The translations under genes and the position numbers were made by a program. The notes under the pieces were generated by a model. It did no database searches. It saw nothing but the letters and a program-made list of their open reading frames with translations, and was not told the DNA's origin. From Myxococcales bacterium (GTDB lineage: Bacteria > Myxococcota > Myxococcia > Myxococcales > JAKAPL01), in the NCBI GenBank assembly GCA_021783235.1, contig JAJXUD010000006.1, positions 1-64,000 of the forward strand: a DNA stretch of 64,000 nt, given 5' to 3'. Below are positions 44,492-53,189 of this stretch, one piece after another (positions within the stretch are counted from its first letter, which is position 1; each line of letters opens with the position of its first letter).

Positions 44492-46941
44492 GCCCAACGG
44501 CGAAGGTGGAGGAGCGTACCTTCGAGGTCCCGAGCCTCCTCCCGATCCTGCCGCTCCGGGGAATCGTCGTCTTCCCGATGGCGATCGCCCCGCTCGCGGT
44601 GGGGCAGGCGCGCTCGATCCGGCTCGTCGACGACGTCATGCGGACCCATCGGCTGCTCGGGCTCGTCGCGCAGAAGGACCCGGAGCAGGAGACCGCCGGC
44701 CCCGACGACCTCTACCGAGTGGGCTCGGTCGCCACGATCCACCAGCTTCTGCGCGCCCCCGACGGGTCGCTGCGGCTCATCGTGCAGGGGATCGAGCGGA
44801 TCCGGGTCGAGGGTTTCGCCAATACCGATCCATACCTCGTCGCCCGGATCACCGTGGCGCACGAGGCCGAGAGCCCAGGCACCGAGCAGGAGGCGCTGCT
44901 CCTCACCGTGCGGGGCCTCTTCGAGCGGCTCGTGCCGGTTGTCCCAGAGCTTCCCGAAGAGCTCGCCGACGCCGCCCGCCGCATCGGGGACCCCCGCCAG
45001 CTCGTCTACTTCGTCGCGGCCAACGCTCCACTCTCCGTCGGCGCCCGCCAGGAGCTCATCGAGAAGGATGCGGTGGGCGAGCAGCTCCACCGCCTGATCG
45101 ATCTCCTGCAGCACGAGATCGCGGTGCGCGAGCTCCAGCAGAAGATCACCTCCGACACCGCCGAGCAGATGACCCGGGCCCAGCGCAGCTACGTGCTTCG
45201 CGAGCAGATCAAGGCCATTCAGCGCGAGCTCGGGGAGACGGGAGGCGGCGGCGCCGAGGAAGAGGTCACCGAGCTGCGCCGGCGTCTCGAGAAGACCGCC
45301 CTCTCGGACGAGGGCCGCAAGGAGGCCGAGCGCGAGATCGGACGGCTCGCGCAGATGGCGCCGGGCTCGCCCGAGTACGGGATGGTCCAAGGCTACCTGG
45401 ACTGGCTGCTCTCGCTGCCGTGGAACCGGCCGACCGGCGCCCCCATCGACGTCGCGCGGGCCCGGGCGGTCCTGGACGAGGACCATTACGACCTCGAGAA
45501 GATCAAGGAGCGGCTCCTCGACCACCTCGCGGTGCGCAAGCTGCGCCGCGACCGGGAGCGGCGGGAGGAAGGCGGCTCGGAGCCAGCGGGGATCGCCGCC
45601 GAGGAGCTGGCCCGCGAGCCGATCCTCTGCTTCGTCGGCCCCCCCGGCGTGGGCAAGACCTCGCTCGGTCAGTCCATCGCCCGCGCCATGGGCCGGCGCT
45701 TCGCCCGGCTCAGCCTCGGCGGCGTCCACGACGAATCCGAGATCCGAGGGCACCGGCGCACGTACATCGGCGCGATGCCGGGACGCGTCATCCAGGCGCT
45801 CCGGCGAGCGGACGCCTCGGATCCCGTCTTCATGTTGGACGAGGTGGACAAGCTGGGCGCCGGATTCCAGGGCGATCCCGCGGCGGCCTTGCTCGAGGTA
45901 CTCGACCCCGCGCAGAACCAGAGCTTCGTCGACACCTACCTCGGTCTCCCGTTCGATCTCTCCCGCGTCCTCTTCATCTGCACGGCCAACACGATCGAGA
46001 CCATCCCCCCGCCGCTCCTCGATCGGATGGAGCTCTTGACGCTCTCCGCCTACACCGAGGAGGAGAAGCGCCACATCGCCCGCCGCTACCTCTTGCCGAA
46101 GCAGATCCACGTGAGCGGGCTCGCCTCGGGCGAGGTGGAGGTCTCGGACGGAGCCATCCGCGGGATCGTCCGCGACTACACGCGCGAGGCCGGCGTGCGA
46201 GGCCTCGAGCGCGCCCTCGCGAGCGTCATCCGAAAGATCGCCCGGCGCATCAGCGAGGGGACCGTGCCTCCCATCCGAATCGACCGGGCGCAGCTGCACG
46301 AACTGCTCGGCCCGCCCCGCTTCCACGACGAGCTGACCGAGCGGATCGACCGACCGGGCATCGCCACCGGGCTCGCCTGGACCCCGTCGGGGGGGGAGAT
46401 CCTCTTCGTCGAGGCCGCGCTGATGCCCGGCCGGGAGGGGCTCGTCCTGACCGGAATGATGGGAGACGTCATGCGCGAGTCCGCGCAGGCGGCCCTCTCG
46501 TTCGTCCGGTCGAACGCAGAGCGGCTCGGCTTCGACCCACGCCTCTTCGAGGGGAAGATCGTCCACGTCCACGTCCCCGCCGGCGCCATACCCAAGGACG
46601 GGCCGTCGGCGGGAGTCGCGCTCATGGCCGCCCTCGCCTCGCTGGCGCTCGGGAAGCCGATCCGAAACGACGTCGCGATGACTGGCGAGATCACCTTGCG
46701 CGGCAAGATTCTTCCCGTCGGCGGGATCAAGGAGAAGGTGCTCGCGGCGCACCGCGCGGGCGTCCAGACGGTCATCCTGCCCCGCGCCAACGCGGACGCG
46801 CTCGAGGAGGTCCCCGACGAGGCTCGCAGGGCGCTGCACTTCGTGCTCGCCGATTCCGCCGAGGAGCTGCTCGCGGCGGCGCTCGGCGGCGCAGAGCTTC
46901 CCGTCGAGCGGCCACCCGAGGGGCCGCCGGCCGTCCATTGA
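44488..46941 (+). CDS. lon: ATP-dependent protease Lon
   Basis: The product is 817 residues from GTG. The N-terminal LON substrate domain starts [15 protein letters not shown]. The AAA+ module has Walker [10 protein letters not shown], Walker [13 protein letters not shown] and GIAPMYV-side equivalents on the plus strand such as [15 protein letters not shown]. The protease domain has the Ser in PKDGPSAGV and the Lys in [10 protein letters not shown]. It degrades misfolded and regulatory proteins in the cytoplasm. It is coupled to hsp20 by a GTGA overlap. Confidence 0.96.
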   Translation: MSPTAKVEERTFEVPSLLPILPLRGIVVFPMAIAPLAVGQARSIRLVDDVMRTHRLLGLVAQKDPEQETAGPDDLYRVGSVATIHQLLRAPDGSLRLIVQGIERIRVEGFANTDPYLVARITVAHEAESPGTEQEALLLTVRGLFERLVPVVPELPEELADAARRIGDPRQLVYFVAANAPLSVGARQELIEKDAVGEQLHRLIDLLQHEIAVRELQQKITSDTAEQMTRAQRSYVLREQIKAIQRELGETGGGGAEEEVTELRRRLEKTALSDEGRKEAEREIGRLAQMAPGSPEYGMVQGYLDWLLSLPWNRPTGAPIDVARARAVLDEDHYDLEKIKERLLDHLAVRKLRRDRERREEGGSEPAGIAAEELAREPILCFVGPPGVGKTSLGQSIARAMGRRFARLSLGGVHDESEIRGHRRTYIGAMPGRVIQALRRADASDPVFMLDEVDKLGAGFQGDPAAALLEVLDPAQNQSFVDTYLGLPFDLSRVLFICTANTIETIPPPLLDRMELLTLSAYTEEEKRHIARRYLLPKQIHVSGLASGEVEVSDGAIRGIVRDYTREAGVRGLERALASVIRKIARRISEGTVPPIRIDRAQLHELLGPPRFHDELTERIDRPGIATGLAWTPSGGEILFVEAALMPGREGLVLTGMMGDVMRESAQAALSFVRSNAERLGFDPRLFEGKIVHVHVPAGAIPKDGPSAGVALMAALASLALGKPIRNDVAMTGEITLRGKILPVGGIKEKVLAAHRAGVQTVILPRANADALEEVPDEARRALHFVLADSAEELLAAALGGAELPVERPPEGPPAVH

Positions 46942-46962
46942 AACTCGAACGGCCGACCGCTC

Positions 46963-47394
46963 TCAGTGCGATCGCTGCTCGCTCCAGGACGGCCTCGCGG
47001 CGATTGTCAGGAGCACCTCGCTGTCCCGCACGGCCTCGAGGTCGTGCGGGATCGCCCGCGCCAGGACCAGCAGCCGGCCGACCGGGAGCTCGATCCGCTC
47101 CCCGTCCAGCTGGATCCGGACCAGCCCCGCGAGCGTCTGGACGGTGATGGGACCGTCGGCCCGGTGCTCCATGAGCCTCGCCCCAGCCTTGAAGGAGATC
47201 AGCACCACGCGCAGGTCGGGCAGCTTGACGAGCGTCTTGGCGAGGTGGCCGGCGGACGGTTCCAGCCGTCGCAGCTCCTCTGCTTCGCGGAGGGGCTCGA
47301 CGAGGTGCAGCGGCGCGCCGAGCCGCCGAGATTCACCTTCCGCGTGCTGCTCCAGCGAGTAGGCGGTCTCGATGGCGGGGTCGTGTGGATCCAT
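46963..47394 (-). CDS. Cupin-domain protein
   Basis: The product is 143 residues starting [20 protein letters not shown], with GGGAGGAAG-like spacing upstream (GGGAGGAAGATC). The cupin core lies at about 60-130: [34 protein letters not shown] and [20 protein letters not shown], with HR and PHD as candidate metal ligands. Similar small cupins sit near hemerythrin/DUF2249 genes in denitrifiers and metal reducers. It is divergent from the hemerythrin gene. Confidence 0.8.
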   Translation of the reverse strand: MDPHDPAIETAYSLEQHAEGESRRLGAPLHLVEPLREAEELRRLEPSAGHLAKTLVKLPDLRVVLISFKAGARLMEHRADGPITVQTLAGLVRIQLDGERIELPVGRLLVLARAIPHDLEAVRDSEVLLTIAARPSWSEQRSH

Positions 47395-47429
47395 GATCTT
47401 CCTCCCATTGGACGTTGAGGGCGACTGTC

Positions 47430-47451
47430 GAGCGAGGCAAGTTGCTCGCTC
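47430..47451. promoter_or_regulatory. Inverted repeat between cupin and hemerythrin genes
   Basis: GAGCGAG (47430-47436) and its exact reverse complement CTCGCTC (47445-47451) are separated by 8 bp. Position in the 127-bp divergent region makes it a candidate operator. The regulator is unknown. Confidence 0.4.
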
Positions 47452-47500
47452 AATGGGCGCGGCGACTGAACGGCCGGCCGCCAGCCGAGAATCGCGGCGC

Positions 47501-47516
47501 TGGCATGCCTTCTGCA
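47501..47516 (+). promoter_or_regulatory. Candidate sigma-54 promoter for the hemerythrin gene
   Basis: TGGCATGCCTTCTGCA matches TGGCACR-N4-TTGCW at 10 of 12 defined positions, with the invariant GG and GC at exact spacing. Transcription would start near 47527, downstream of an ATG at 47522, so it favours the TTG start at 47555. Confidence 0.5.
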
Positions 47517-47554
47517 TCTCGATGCGCCACGACCACTCGAACCGGGAGCGCGAC

Positions 47555-47926
47555 TTGACCGAATCCATTGGCAGCCTCTTGACCCAGGACCACGATGAGA
47601 TCGACGCGCTGTTTCAGCGGGCCGTCGATGGCGATTCCGCCGCGCGCACGGCGTTCGAGGAACGGCTGCGCCTGCACATGCGGATCGAGGAGGAGATCCT
47701 CTTTCCTGCCCTCTCGGATACGCCGCTGGCCGTCCCGGCGCGCGTGATGGTCAAGGAGCACGACCTCTTGCGCGACCTGCTGGACAAGGACGATCTGGAG
47801 GCGCTGCCGAGCTGCCTCGGCTCGCACAACGTCAAGGAGGAGAACGTGATCTACCCCGCCTGCGAGGGGCCGACGTTCGCCCCGCAGCTCGCGAAGGTCC
47901 GGGAGGCACTCGCCGCCAGGCGCTAG
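47555..47926 (+). CDS. Hemerythrin-like diiron protein
   Basis: The product is 123 residues from TTG (47555), chosen because GGGAG lies 7-11 nt upstream and because the sigma-54 promoter would begin transcription past the ATG at 47522; with that ATG it would be 134 residues. A four-helix hemerythrin domain shows ligands in QDHDEIDALF, LHMRIEEEILFP, VKEHDLLRDLL and SHNVKEENVIYP (H, HxxxE, H, HxxxE). Such proteins bind O2 or NO or repair Fe-S clusters. Confidence 0.85.
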   Translation: MTESIGSLLTQDHDEIDALFQRAVDGDSAARTAFEERLRLHMRIEEEILFPALSDTPLAVPARVMVKEHDLLRDLLDKDDLEALPSCLGSHNVKEENVIYPACEGPTFAPQLAKVREALAARR

Positions 47927-47959
47927 GCGGGGGCGTTGACGGCCCGCCGCCACGGCCGC

Positions 47960-49012
47960 TCACGCGCCGTGCTCCGGGTAGAGCCCGAATTCGCGCATCT
48001 TCCGCCAGAGCGTCGTCCGGCCGATTCCGAGGATCTGCGCCGCCTCGCCCTGCCGCCCGCCGCAGGCCTCGAGGACGCGAACGACGTGCGCCCGCTCGAG
48101 CTCCGCGAGGGAGCAGAGCTCCGTCGCCGGCGGCGCCGCCGTCGTCGCTGAATTCGAAAGCTCTTCCGGCAGTTGGGCGAGGTCGACGTCCTCCCCACCG
48201 GAGAGCGCGGCGCCGTGCTTCACGGCGTTCATGAGCTCGCGGACGTTCCCCGGCCAGGCGTAGGTCTCGAGCGCCTGCCGCGCCGTGCGCGTGAAGCGGC
48301 CGGTCGGGTGTCCATCCTTGCGTAGGAACAGCTGCGCGAGCGGAAGGATGTCGGCGATCCGCTCTCGCAGCGGAGGGACGGTCAAGGCAAAGACCTTCAG
48401 CCGGTAGTAGAGATCCTCTCGGAAGCGGCCGTCGGCGATGCGACGCCGCAGATCCTGGTGAGTGGCGCAGACGATCCGCACGCTCACCGAGAACGAGGCG
48501 GTCTCGCCGACGCGGCGAAGCTCTCCGTCCTGCAGGATGCGCAGCAGCTTCGCCTGCAGCGGCAGCGGCATCTCGCCGATCTCGTCGAGGAAGAGCGTTC
48601 CGCCATCGGCGGCCTCGAAGAGTCCCCGCTTCAGTTGGGTGGCCCCGGTGAAGGCCCCCCGAGCGTGCCCGAACATCTCGGACTCGAGGAGGTCCGCCGG
48701 CAGGGCGGCCACGTTCACCGGGACGAACGGCCTCGACCGGCGCGGGCTGTTCGCGTGGAGCGCCCGCGCGAGCACCTCCTTGCCGCTCCCGCTCTCGCCG
48801 AGAAGGACCACCGAGGCGTCGGCGGCCGCGATCGCCGCCGCCCTCCGCATCAGGGCGCGCATCGCCTCGCTCTCGACGACGAGGCGCGAGCAGGTCCGCA
48901 GCCCGACCTCGGTCTCGGCCATGCCGCAGAGCCGGCACAACGCCGGGCCGCCGTCGAACGGGGACTCGCACATCGGGGAGGGAACGTTGCGCGGCATTTC
49001 AAACTGAAACAT
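47960..49012 (-). CDS. NtrC-type sigma-54 activator with an N-terminal Cys cluster
   Basis: The product is 350 residues. The AAA+ domain (about 45-280) has Walker [14 protein letters not shown], the sigma-54 contact loop [10 protein letters not shown], Walker [13 protein letters not shown] and the arginine-finger region [18 protein letters not shown] Fis-type HTH ends the protein ([21 protein letters not shown]). In place of a receiver or GAF domain there are about 40 residues with Cys 15, 26, 29 and 39 (C-x10-C-x2-C-x9-C), a possible Fe-S or NO-sensing site. Other possible starts are the Met codons at 48997 and 48973. Confidence 0.88.
   Translation of the reverse strand: MFQFEMPRNVPSPMCESPFDGGPALCRLCGMAETEVGLRTCSRLVVESEAMRALMRRAAAIAAADASVVLLGESGSGKEVLARALHANSPRRSRPFVPVNVAALPADLLESEMFGHARGAFTGATQLKRGLFEAADGGTLFLDEIGEMPLPLQAKLLRILQDGELRRVGETASFSVSVRIVCATHQDLRRRIADGRFREDLYYRLKVFALTVPPLRERIADILPLAQLFLRKDGHPTGRFTRTARQALETYAWPGNVRELMNAVKHGAALSGGEDVDLAQLPEELSNSATTAAPPATELCSLAELERAHVVRVLEACGGRQGEAAQILGIGRTTLWRKMREFGLYPEHGA
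48997..49009. promoter_or_regulatory. Predicted activator-binding dyad at the regulator gene start
   Basis: TTTCAAACTGAAA is TTTCA-N3-TGAAA. It overlaps the first codons of the 49012 start, suggesting autoregulation and a downstream true start. The same core occurs upstream of the NnrS-like/uspA promoters. Confidence 0.45.
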
Positions 49013-49101
49013 AGCCGGCGATCCCCGCCCGCGCCATCCTTCCCTGCGTTCCAACCGGCGGCCCCAACCCCTGCGGCGCGCGAGCCCCGCAGCGACGCTT
49101 C

Positions 49102-49335
49102 CTAGCCGCCCACCTTCGCGATCCGGACGCGCCACTCGACCGGGCCCTCCGCGAGGTAGGTCCACGAGAATGTGCCCGGCCGCTCGATCTGGAACTGGTA
49201 CTGGAGCGGGCGGGGGTCGTGATCGTTGACCAGGACGAAGGCGTCCCCGGGACCGAGGGCGTCGAACTGCTGGAAGATGGTCGGGTGTTTCTTCGGCGGG
49301 GGAATGGGTCGGATGTCCAGTATCGATTCTGTCAT
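49102..49335 (-). CDS. DUF2249 protein
   Basis: The product is 77 residues, preceded by GAGGAGACC. It contains the DUF2249 pattern: [49 protein letters not shown]2249 proteins are TusA-like small folds often fused to or next to hemerythrin and nitrite/NO genes; the function is unproven. It follows the NnrS-like fusion gene by 32 bp and is likely co-transcribed with it. Confidence 0.88.
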   Translation of the reverse strand: MTESILDIRPIPPPKKHPTIFQQFDALGPGDAFVLVNDHDPRPLQYQFQIERPGTFSWTYLAEGPVEWRVRIAKVGG

Positions 49336-49367
49336 GGTCTCCTCGTGAGTTCGCGGCACAACGTCCA

Positions 49368-51533
49368 TCAGGCGAAACCAAGCTCCTCCCGGGCCTCGGG
49401 GCTCATGCGCTCCGGCGACCAGGGCGGATCGAAGGTCACCGAAACGTCCACGTCCTCGACGCCCTCGAGGCCTCGGAGGATCTGCTCGACCCGCGCCTGG
49501 ATCGCGACGCCGGAGGGGCAGTTGGGGGAGGTGAGCGTCATCCGCACCCGCACGCGTCCTGGGGGTAGGACGTCCACGCCATAGACCAGGCCGAGATCGA
49601 CGATGTCGATCCCGAGTTCCGGATCGACGACGTGGTGAAGGACATCCAGGAGTAACGTGCCTTCGAGCGGCCGCCCGGACGCAGCAAGGGCAGGCGAGGT
49701 CTTCGGCTCGACCGGGACCCCGGCAGGATCGACCAGCGGCTCGGTCGACGGAGCCTCGCTCGACGCCGCACGCCGGAGCCGCTCCAGCCCGCAGGACTCT
49801 CGCAGCCTGGAGACCAGGGCGTCCACGTCGATGCCATGCATCCCGCACGCCTGTCGCAGGCTCACCGCACGAGCGAGCGTCTGCCGGGCGAGCGGGCTGG
49901 CGAGTTGGGTGAACCCGGCGTGGATCAAGACCGCGAGCGCCTCCGGGTAGGCCGTCACGAGATCGTGCACGTTGGCGTCGGCCTGGATGGCGAGCGGCCG
50001 CCGAGGCGACGCCTTCTGCTGCCCATTCTCAGCCGAGGCGCCGATCGTCTTGAGCAGGGACGCGCTCGCCAGCGCCACCCCGGTGGCGGCGACCAGCCCC
50101 GAGCAGGCGGAGACGTGGAGGAGCCAGGGCGCCCCCACCGACGCGACGACCTCTAGCTCGCGCATCAAGACTCCCGTGGAGATGAGCCAGGCCCCGGCGG
50201 TCCGCAGCGCCGGCCAGCGCAAGCTCACGCCGCCGAAGATGGGAACGATCCGGCCGGCCATCCCGAAGATCATGAGCGTCACGAAGCCAAGGGCGAAGGA
50301 GTGCCGAAGGCCGTCGAAGAGCAGGCCGGGGACGGGCGCCTCCGCCAGATCCAGCGCCCCGTACAGCGCGGCGAGCGCGGCGGCCACGAGCTCCCAGACG
50401 ACCGCTTGCCGGATGATCGTCGCGAAGCTCGGGTCCCCGCCGCCCGCGTGGCCTGCCCGCGCGCGCAGCAGCGAGGTGGAGGCCGCAAAGATCGCGATGG
50501 AGCCGCCGATCGCGAAGAGCCCGAGATCGAGGGCGACGGAGCCTGAGCGACGCTCCGGGAATCCTGCCCCGGCCACGCAGAGCGCCGCGCCAGCCTGCCC
50601 GAGCCACCAGGCGGCGCGGACCCCGCCGCGGTGCGGCGGCGGAAGCCCCAAGAAGGACCCGCCCATGCGAAGGATGAAGCCGTCGATGAAGGCGAGAACG
50701 GCGCCGAAGAGGACCGCGAGATAGAGCGGCTCGTGGAGGATCTGTCCGCCGCTCGAATCCTTCGTCCAGAGCGCCAAGCCCCCTTCCGCGACGAGGAGGA
50801 CGCCGGCGACGAGCCACCAGGCGAGGCCCGCCGCAAGGTATCCGTGGAAGGGCTCGAAGGGCCGCGGGGCCACGTGAAAGGTGGAGACCAGCGCCCAGGC
50901 GAAGCAGGCCAGCGCCACGAGTTGGAGCCCTCCCCCCGCGAACAGCGCAGCGGCCGTCCACGGCAGGAGCGAGCCGAACTGCCCGTAGCTCCGAACGAGG
51001 AGCCCCGCGAGGACCAGCCAGAAGCTCGCTTTGGCGGCCCCCAGGGGGCGCAGCGGCGTCCCGAGGAAGCGTGGGAGCGCGTGATAGGCCACGCCCATGA
51101 CGAACGGCAGGACGAAGCCGAAGAGCTGAAACGTGGCATGAACCCAGTTGTGCTCGGGGGGGAGGGTTCCGAGGCTCAGCTGGATGACCAGGAGGTTCGC
51201 GGCGCCGAACGTGGCGCCGAGCGTCAGGGTGCAGACGAGGGCCATCCGCAGGAAGCGCCGGTAGAGCGTGGCGGCTTGCGCCTCGGCGGCGGAAGTCTCG
51301 GCGCCGGCGGCGGGCGCCGAGGGCGATCGGATCGCCTCCTCGAGCGCCGCGAGCAGGCCATCGAGCGACACGCGGTGAACCGCCGCGAAGAGATCGAGCC
51401 GTTCGTCCGGCCCCGTCTGTCCGCCACAGCCGAGGAGGCCGTGCCGCTCGAAGACCGCGCCGGCCTGCGGAAAGCGGGAGAGAATCTCTCGAACGCTGTC
51501 GCTCGGCCCAAGGGCTGGGGAATCGCTCCGCAT
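49368..51533 (-). CDS. DUF1858 / NnrS-like 12-TM / DUF1858 / MIP18 fusion protein
   Basis: The product is 721 residues. Residues 8-65 form a DUF1858-type domain ([28 protein letters not shown]). Residues 95-505 are about 12 TM helices with His in the first ones ([28 protein letters not shown]), like NnrS or haem-copper subunit I relatives. Residues 520-580 look like a second DUF1858 ([18 protein letters not shown]), and 610-721 are a MIP18/PaaD-type Fe-S assembly domain ([27 protein letters not shown]). NnrS proteins are linked to NO resistance. This domain order is unusual. Confidence 0.85.
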   Translation of the reverse strand: MRSDSPALGPSDSVREILSRFPQAGAVFERHGLLGCGGQTGPDERLDLFAAVHRVSLDGLLAALEEAIRSPSAPAAGAETSAAEAQAATLYRRFLRMALVCTLTLGATFGAANLLVIQLSLGTLPPEHNWVHATFQLFGFVLPFVMGVAYHALPRFLGTPLRPLGAAKASFWLVLAGLLVRSYGQFGSLLPWTAAALFAGGGLQLVALACFAWALVSTFHVAPRPFEPFHGYLAAGLAWWLVAGVLLVAEGGLALWTKDSSGGQILHEPLYLAVLFGAVLAFIDGFILRMGGSFLGLPPPHRGGVRAAWWLGQAGAALCVAGAGFPERRSGSVALDLGLFAIGGSIAIFAASTSLLRARAGHAGGGDPSFATIIRQAVVWELVAAALAALYGALDLAEAPVPGLLFDGLRHSFALGFVTLMIFGMAGRIVPIFGGVSLRWPALRTAGAWLISTGVLMRELEVVASVGAPWLLHVSACSGLVAATGVALASASLLKTIGASAENGQQKASPRRPLAIQADANVHDLVTAYPEALAVLIHAGFTQLASPLARQTLARAVSLRQACGMHGIDVDALVSRLRESCGLERLRRAASSEAPSTEPLVDPAGVPVEPKTSPALAASGRPLEGTLLLDVLHHVVDPELGIDIVDLGLVYGVDVLPPGRVRVRMTLTSPNCPSGVAIQARVEQILRGLEGVEDVDVSVTFDPPWSPERMSPEAREELGFA

Positions 51534-51545
51534 GCCCGCGGACAA

Positions 51546-51561
51546 TGCAGTTTCGGGGCCA
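51546..51561 (-). promoter_or_regulatory. Weak sigma-54 promoter candidate for the fusion gene
   Basis: Minus strand TGGCCCCGAAACTGCA keeps GG and GC at the right spacing but misses three consensus positions. It would place the start of transcription almost at the ATG (51533), so the site or the start codon may be wrong. Confidence 0.25.
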
Positions 51562-51615
51562 GCCCGGCTCGACCACGGCTTCATCACCTGGAGCGGCCCG
51601 CGGAGGCTCGGGGCA

Positions 51616-51638
51616 TTCCAGCCTGTTTCAGTCTGGAA
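51616..51638. promoter_or_regulatory. Predicted upstream activator-binding dyad
   Basis: A 23-bp near-perfect palindrome with arms TTCCAG and CTGGAA contains TTTCAGTCTGGAA (51626-51638), a TTTCA-N3-TGRAA match. It lies about 120 bp upstream of the sigma-54 promoter at 51758, the normal distance for an NtrC-type enhancer. Confidence 0.5.
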
Positions 51639-51742
51639 CGGGCCCCGATCGTGGCCGCGCGACGGCACGGCTGCAACCGAAGGACGCAAGGCCTTCGCCT
51701 GGACGGCTGGAGCCGCAAGGACTGCGCATGATGATCCCGGGG

Positions 51743-51755
51743 TTTCAAATCGAAT
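51743..51755. promoter_or_regulatory. Second, weaker activator-like site
   Basis: TTTCAAATCGAAT partly matches TTTCA-N3-TGAAA and abuts the sigma-54 promoter. It could be a secondary binding site or chance. Confidence 0.25.
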
Positions 51756-51757
51756 GG

Positions 51758-51773
51758 TGGCACACGAGATGCT
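51758..51773 (+). promoter_or_regulatory. Sigma-54 promoter of uspA-nirK
   Basis: TGGCACACGAGATGCT matches TGGCACR-N4-TTGCW at all defined positions but one (A for the first T of TTGC), with exact -24 GG / -12 GC spacing. Transcription would start near 51784, 17 nt before the uspA ATG. Confidence 0.75.
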
Positions 51774-51800
51774 GCTGGGATCAGACGAAACGAGGCCGCC

Positions 51801-52250
51801 ATGAACTTTCCCCCAAAAAAGATCCTCGTCGCCACCGACTTCAGCGACTGCGCGAAGCACGCGATCGAGCTCGCGGCCTCGATTGCCCGCCAGGAGGGCG
51901 CGGCGCTCGGCCTCATCCACGTGGTCTCTTTCGCGGAAACCTTCGCGGACGGCATGTCCATCGAGGGCGGCTGGTCGGGGGACCTGCAGGGGCTCGCCGA
52001 CGAGCGCGCAGACGAGCTCCTGAAGGCGGAGAGCGACCGGCTGCGGGCCGCGGGGATCCGGGTGGAAGCGGCCGTTCGCCGGCAGGGCTCACCGTACCTC
52101 GCCGTGGCGGCCGAGGCCGCCAAGGGCGGCTACCAGCTCGTCGTCTGCGGGACCCATGGCCGAACCGGGGTCCGCCATCTTCTTCTCGGCAGCGTCGCCG
52201 AGGGAATCGTGCGTCACTGCAAGTGTTCGGTCCTCGTGGCGCGCGACTGA
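51801..52250 (+). CDS. uspA: Universal stress protein UspA family
   Basis: The product is 149 residues. KKILVATDFSDCAKHAIELA opens the domain and VVCGTHGRTGVRHLLLGSVAEGIVRHCKCSVLVAR carries the nucleotide-binding G-2x-G-9x-G(S) pattern, so it likely binds ATP. It is the first gene after the sigma-54 promoter and precedes nirK by 33 bp, suggesting that it acts in the nitrite/NO response. Confidence 0.92.
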   Translation: MNFPPKKILVATDFSDCAKHAIELAASIARQEGAALGLIHVVSFAETFADGMSIEGGWSGDLQGLADERADELLKAESDRLRAAGIRVEAAVRRQGSPYLAVAAEAAKGGYQLVVCGTHGRTGVRHLLLGSVAEGIVRHCKCSVLVARD

Positions 52251-52283
52251 GCCCCGCCGCACGCCATGAAAAGGAGAAACCCG

Positions 52284-53186
52284 GTGCGCTCGCCCCTCGC
52301 TCATGCCCTCGTGCCCCTTCTCGCCCTCGCTCTACCGGGGGGCGCCCGCGGCGCCGAATGGGCGCTCGCCGGCCAGCACGCCACCTGCGCCGATGGGCCA
52401 CGCACCCGAACCTTCACCCTCCGGGCCTCCGAAGGGGTGCGAGAGCTCGGGATGGGCCTTCGCGTCGACGGCATGACACTCGGCTCGCCGGGGCAGCCGA
52501 TTCCCGTGCTCGAGGCCTGCGAGGGCGACACCGTGACCCTGGGGCTCGAGAACACGGGCTCGATGGCCCATGGAATCGACTCGCACGCCTTCCGGATCGA
52601 CACCGGTCGGTTCGGACCCGTCAATCAAGGAGGCAAGCTCTCGTACAGAGGGGTGATGACGACACCGGGCGCCTTCATGTTCCACTGCGCCTCTGGGCCG
52701 GTGACGGACGTTCACATCAAGTCGGGGATGTACGGCGAGATGATCGTCTACCCTCGAAGGCCCTTTCGGCCCGCCCACGAGATCGCCGTCGTCCAGGGGG
52801 GGCTCTTCGGCGAGCCCGACGAGAACGGGCTCGTCCACATCGACTCCGGCCGAATCGCCCGCAACGACCCGTACACCATGATGTTCGATGGGAGGCTCGA
52901 GCACGAGACCGTGAAGGTCACACCGGGCCAGCTGGTCCGCGTCTACTTCGTCAATGCGGGACCGGGCTCGTCGGCCATTCACGTCATGGGAACGTTGCTC
53001 GACCGCTTCTATGCGAGCGGCAACCCGCGCAACGTCGAGTACGGCGTGCAGACCGGCCTCGTCCCCGCCGGCGGAGGCGCCGCCTTCGAATTCCGCGTCC
53101 CCGAGAAGGGGATGTACATGTTGGTGGACCACGACAACCTTCGGTTCTTGCCCTTCGGCTTCGGCATCGGCTTCATGGCCGACTGA
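52284..53186 (+). CDS. nirK: Copper-containing nitrite reductase-like protein
   Basis: The product is 300 residues from the GTG at 52284, favoured because AGGAG ends 7 nt upstream; an ATG at 52266 would add six. It has a Sec signal peptide. Two cupredoxin domains carry the copper ligands: AHGIDSHA (type 1 His, catalytic Asp, type 2 His), MFHCASGP (type 2 His, type 1 Cys), DVHIKSGMYG (type 1 His and Met), SAIHVMG and LVDHDN (type 2 His candidates). Nitrite would be reduced to NO in the periplasm. It is about 40-70 residues shorter than classical NirK. Confidence 0.78.
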   Translation: MRSPLAHALVPLLALALPGGARGAEWALAGQHATCADGPRTRTFTLRASEGVRELGMGLRVDGMTLGSPGQPIPVLEACEGDTVTLGLENTGSMAHGIDSHAFRIDTGRFGPVNQGGKLSYRGVMTTPGAFMFHCASGPVTDVHIKSGMYGEMIVYPRRPFRPAHEIAVVQGGLFGEPDENGLVHIDSGRIARNDPYTMMFDGRLEHETVKVTPGQLVRVYFVNAGPGSSAIHVMGTLLDRFYASGNPRNVEYGVQTGLVPAGGGAAFEFRVPEKGMYMLVDHDNLRFLPFGFGIGFMAD

Positions 53187-53189
53187 TCG

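Noticed and set aside
47400-47460. FNR/Dnr box between cupin and hemerythrin
   Set aside because: No TTGAT-N4-ATCAA match; only the unrelated GAGCGAG inverted repeat is seen.
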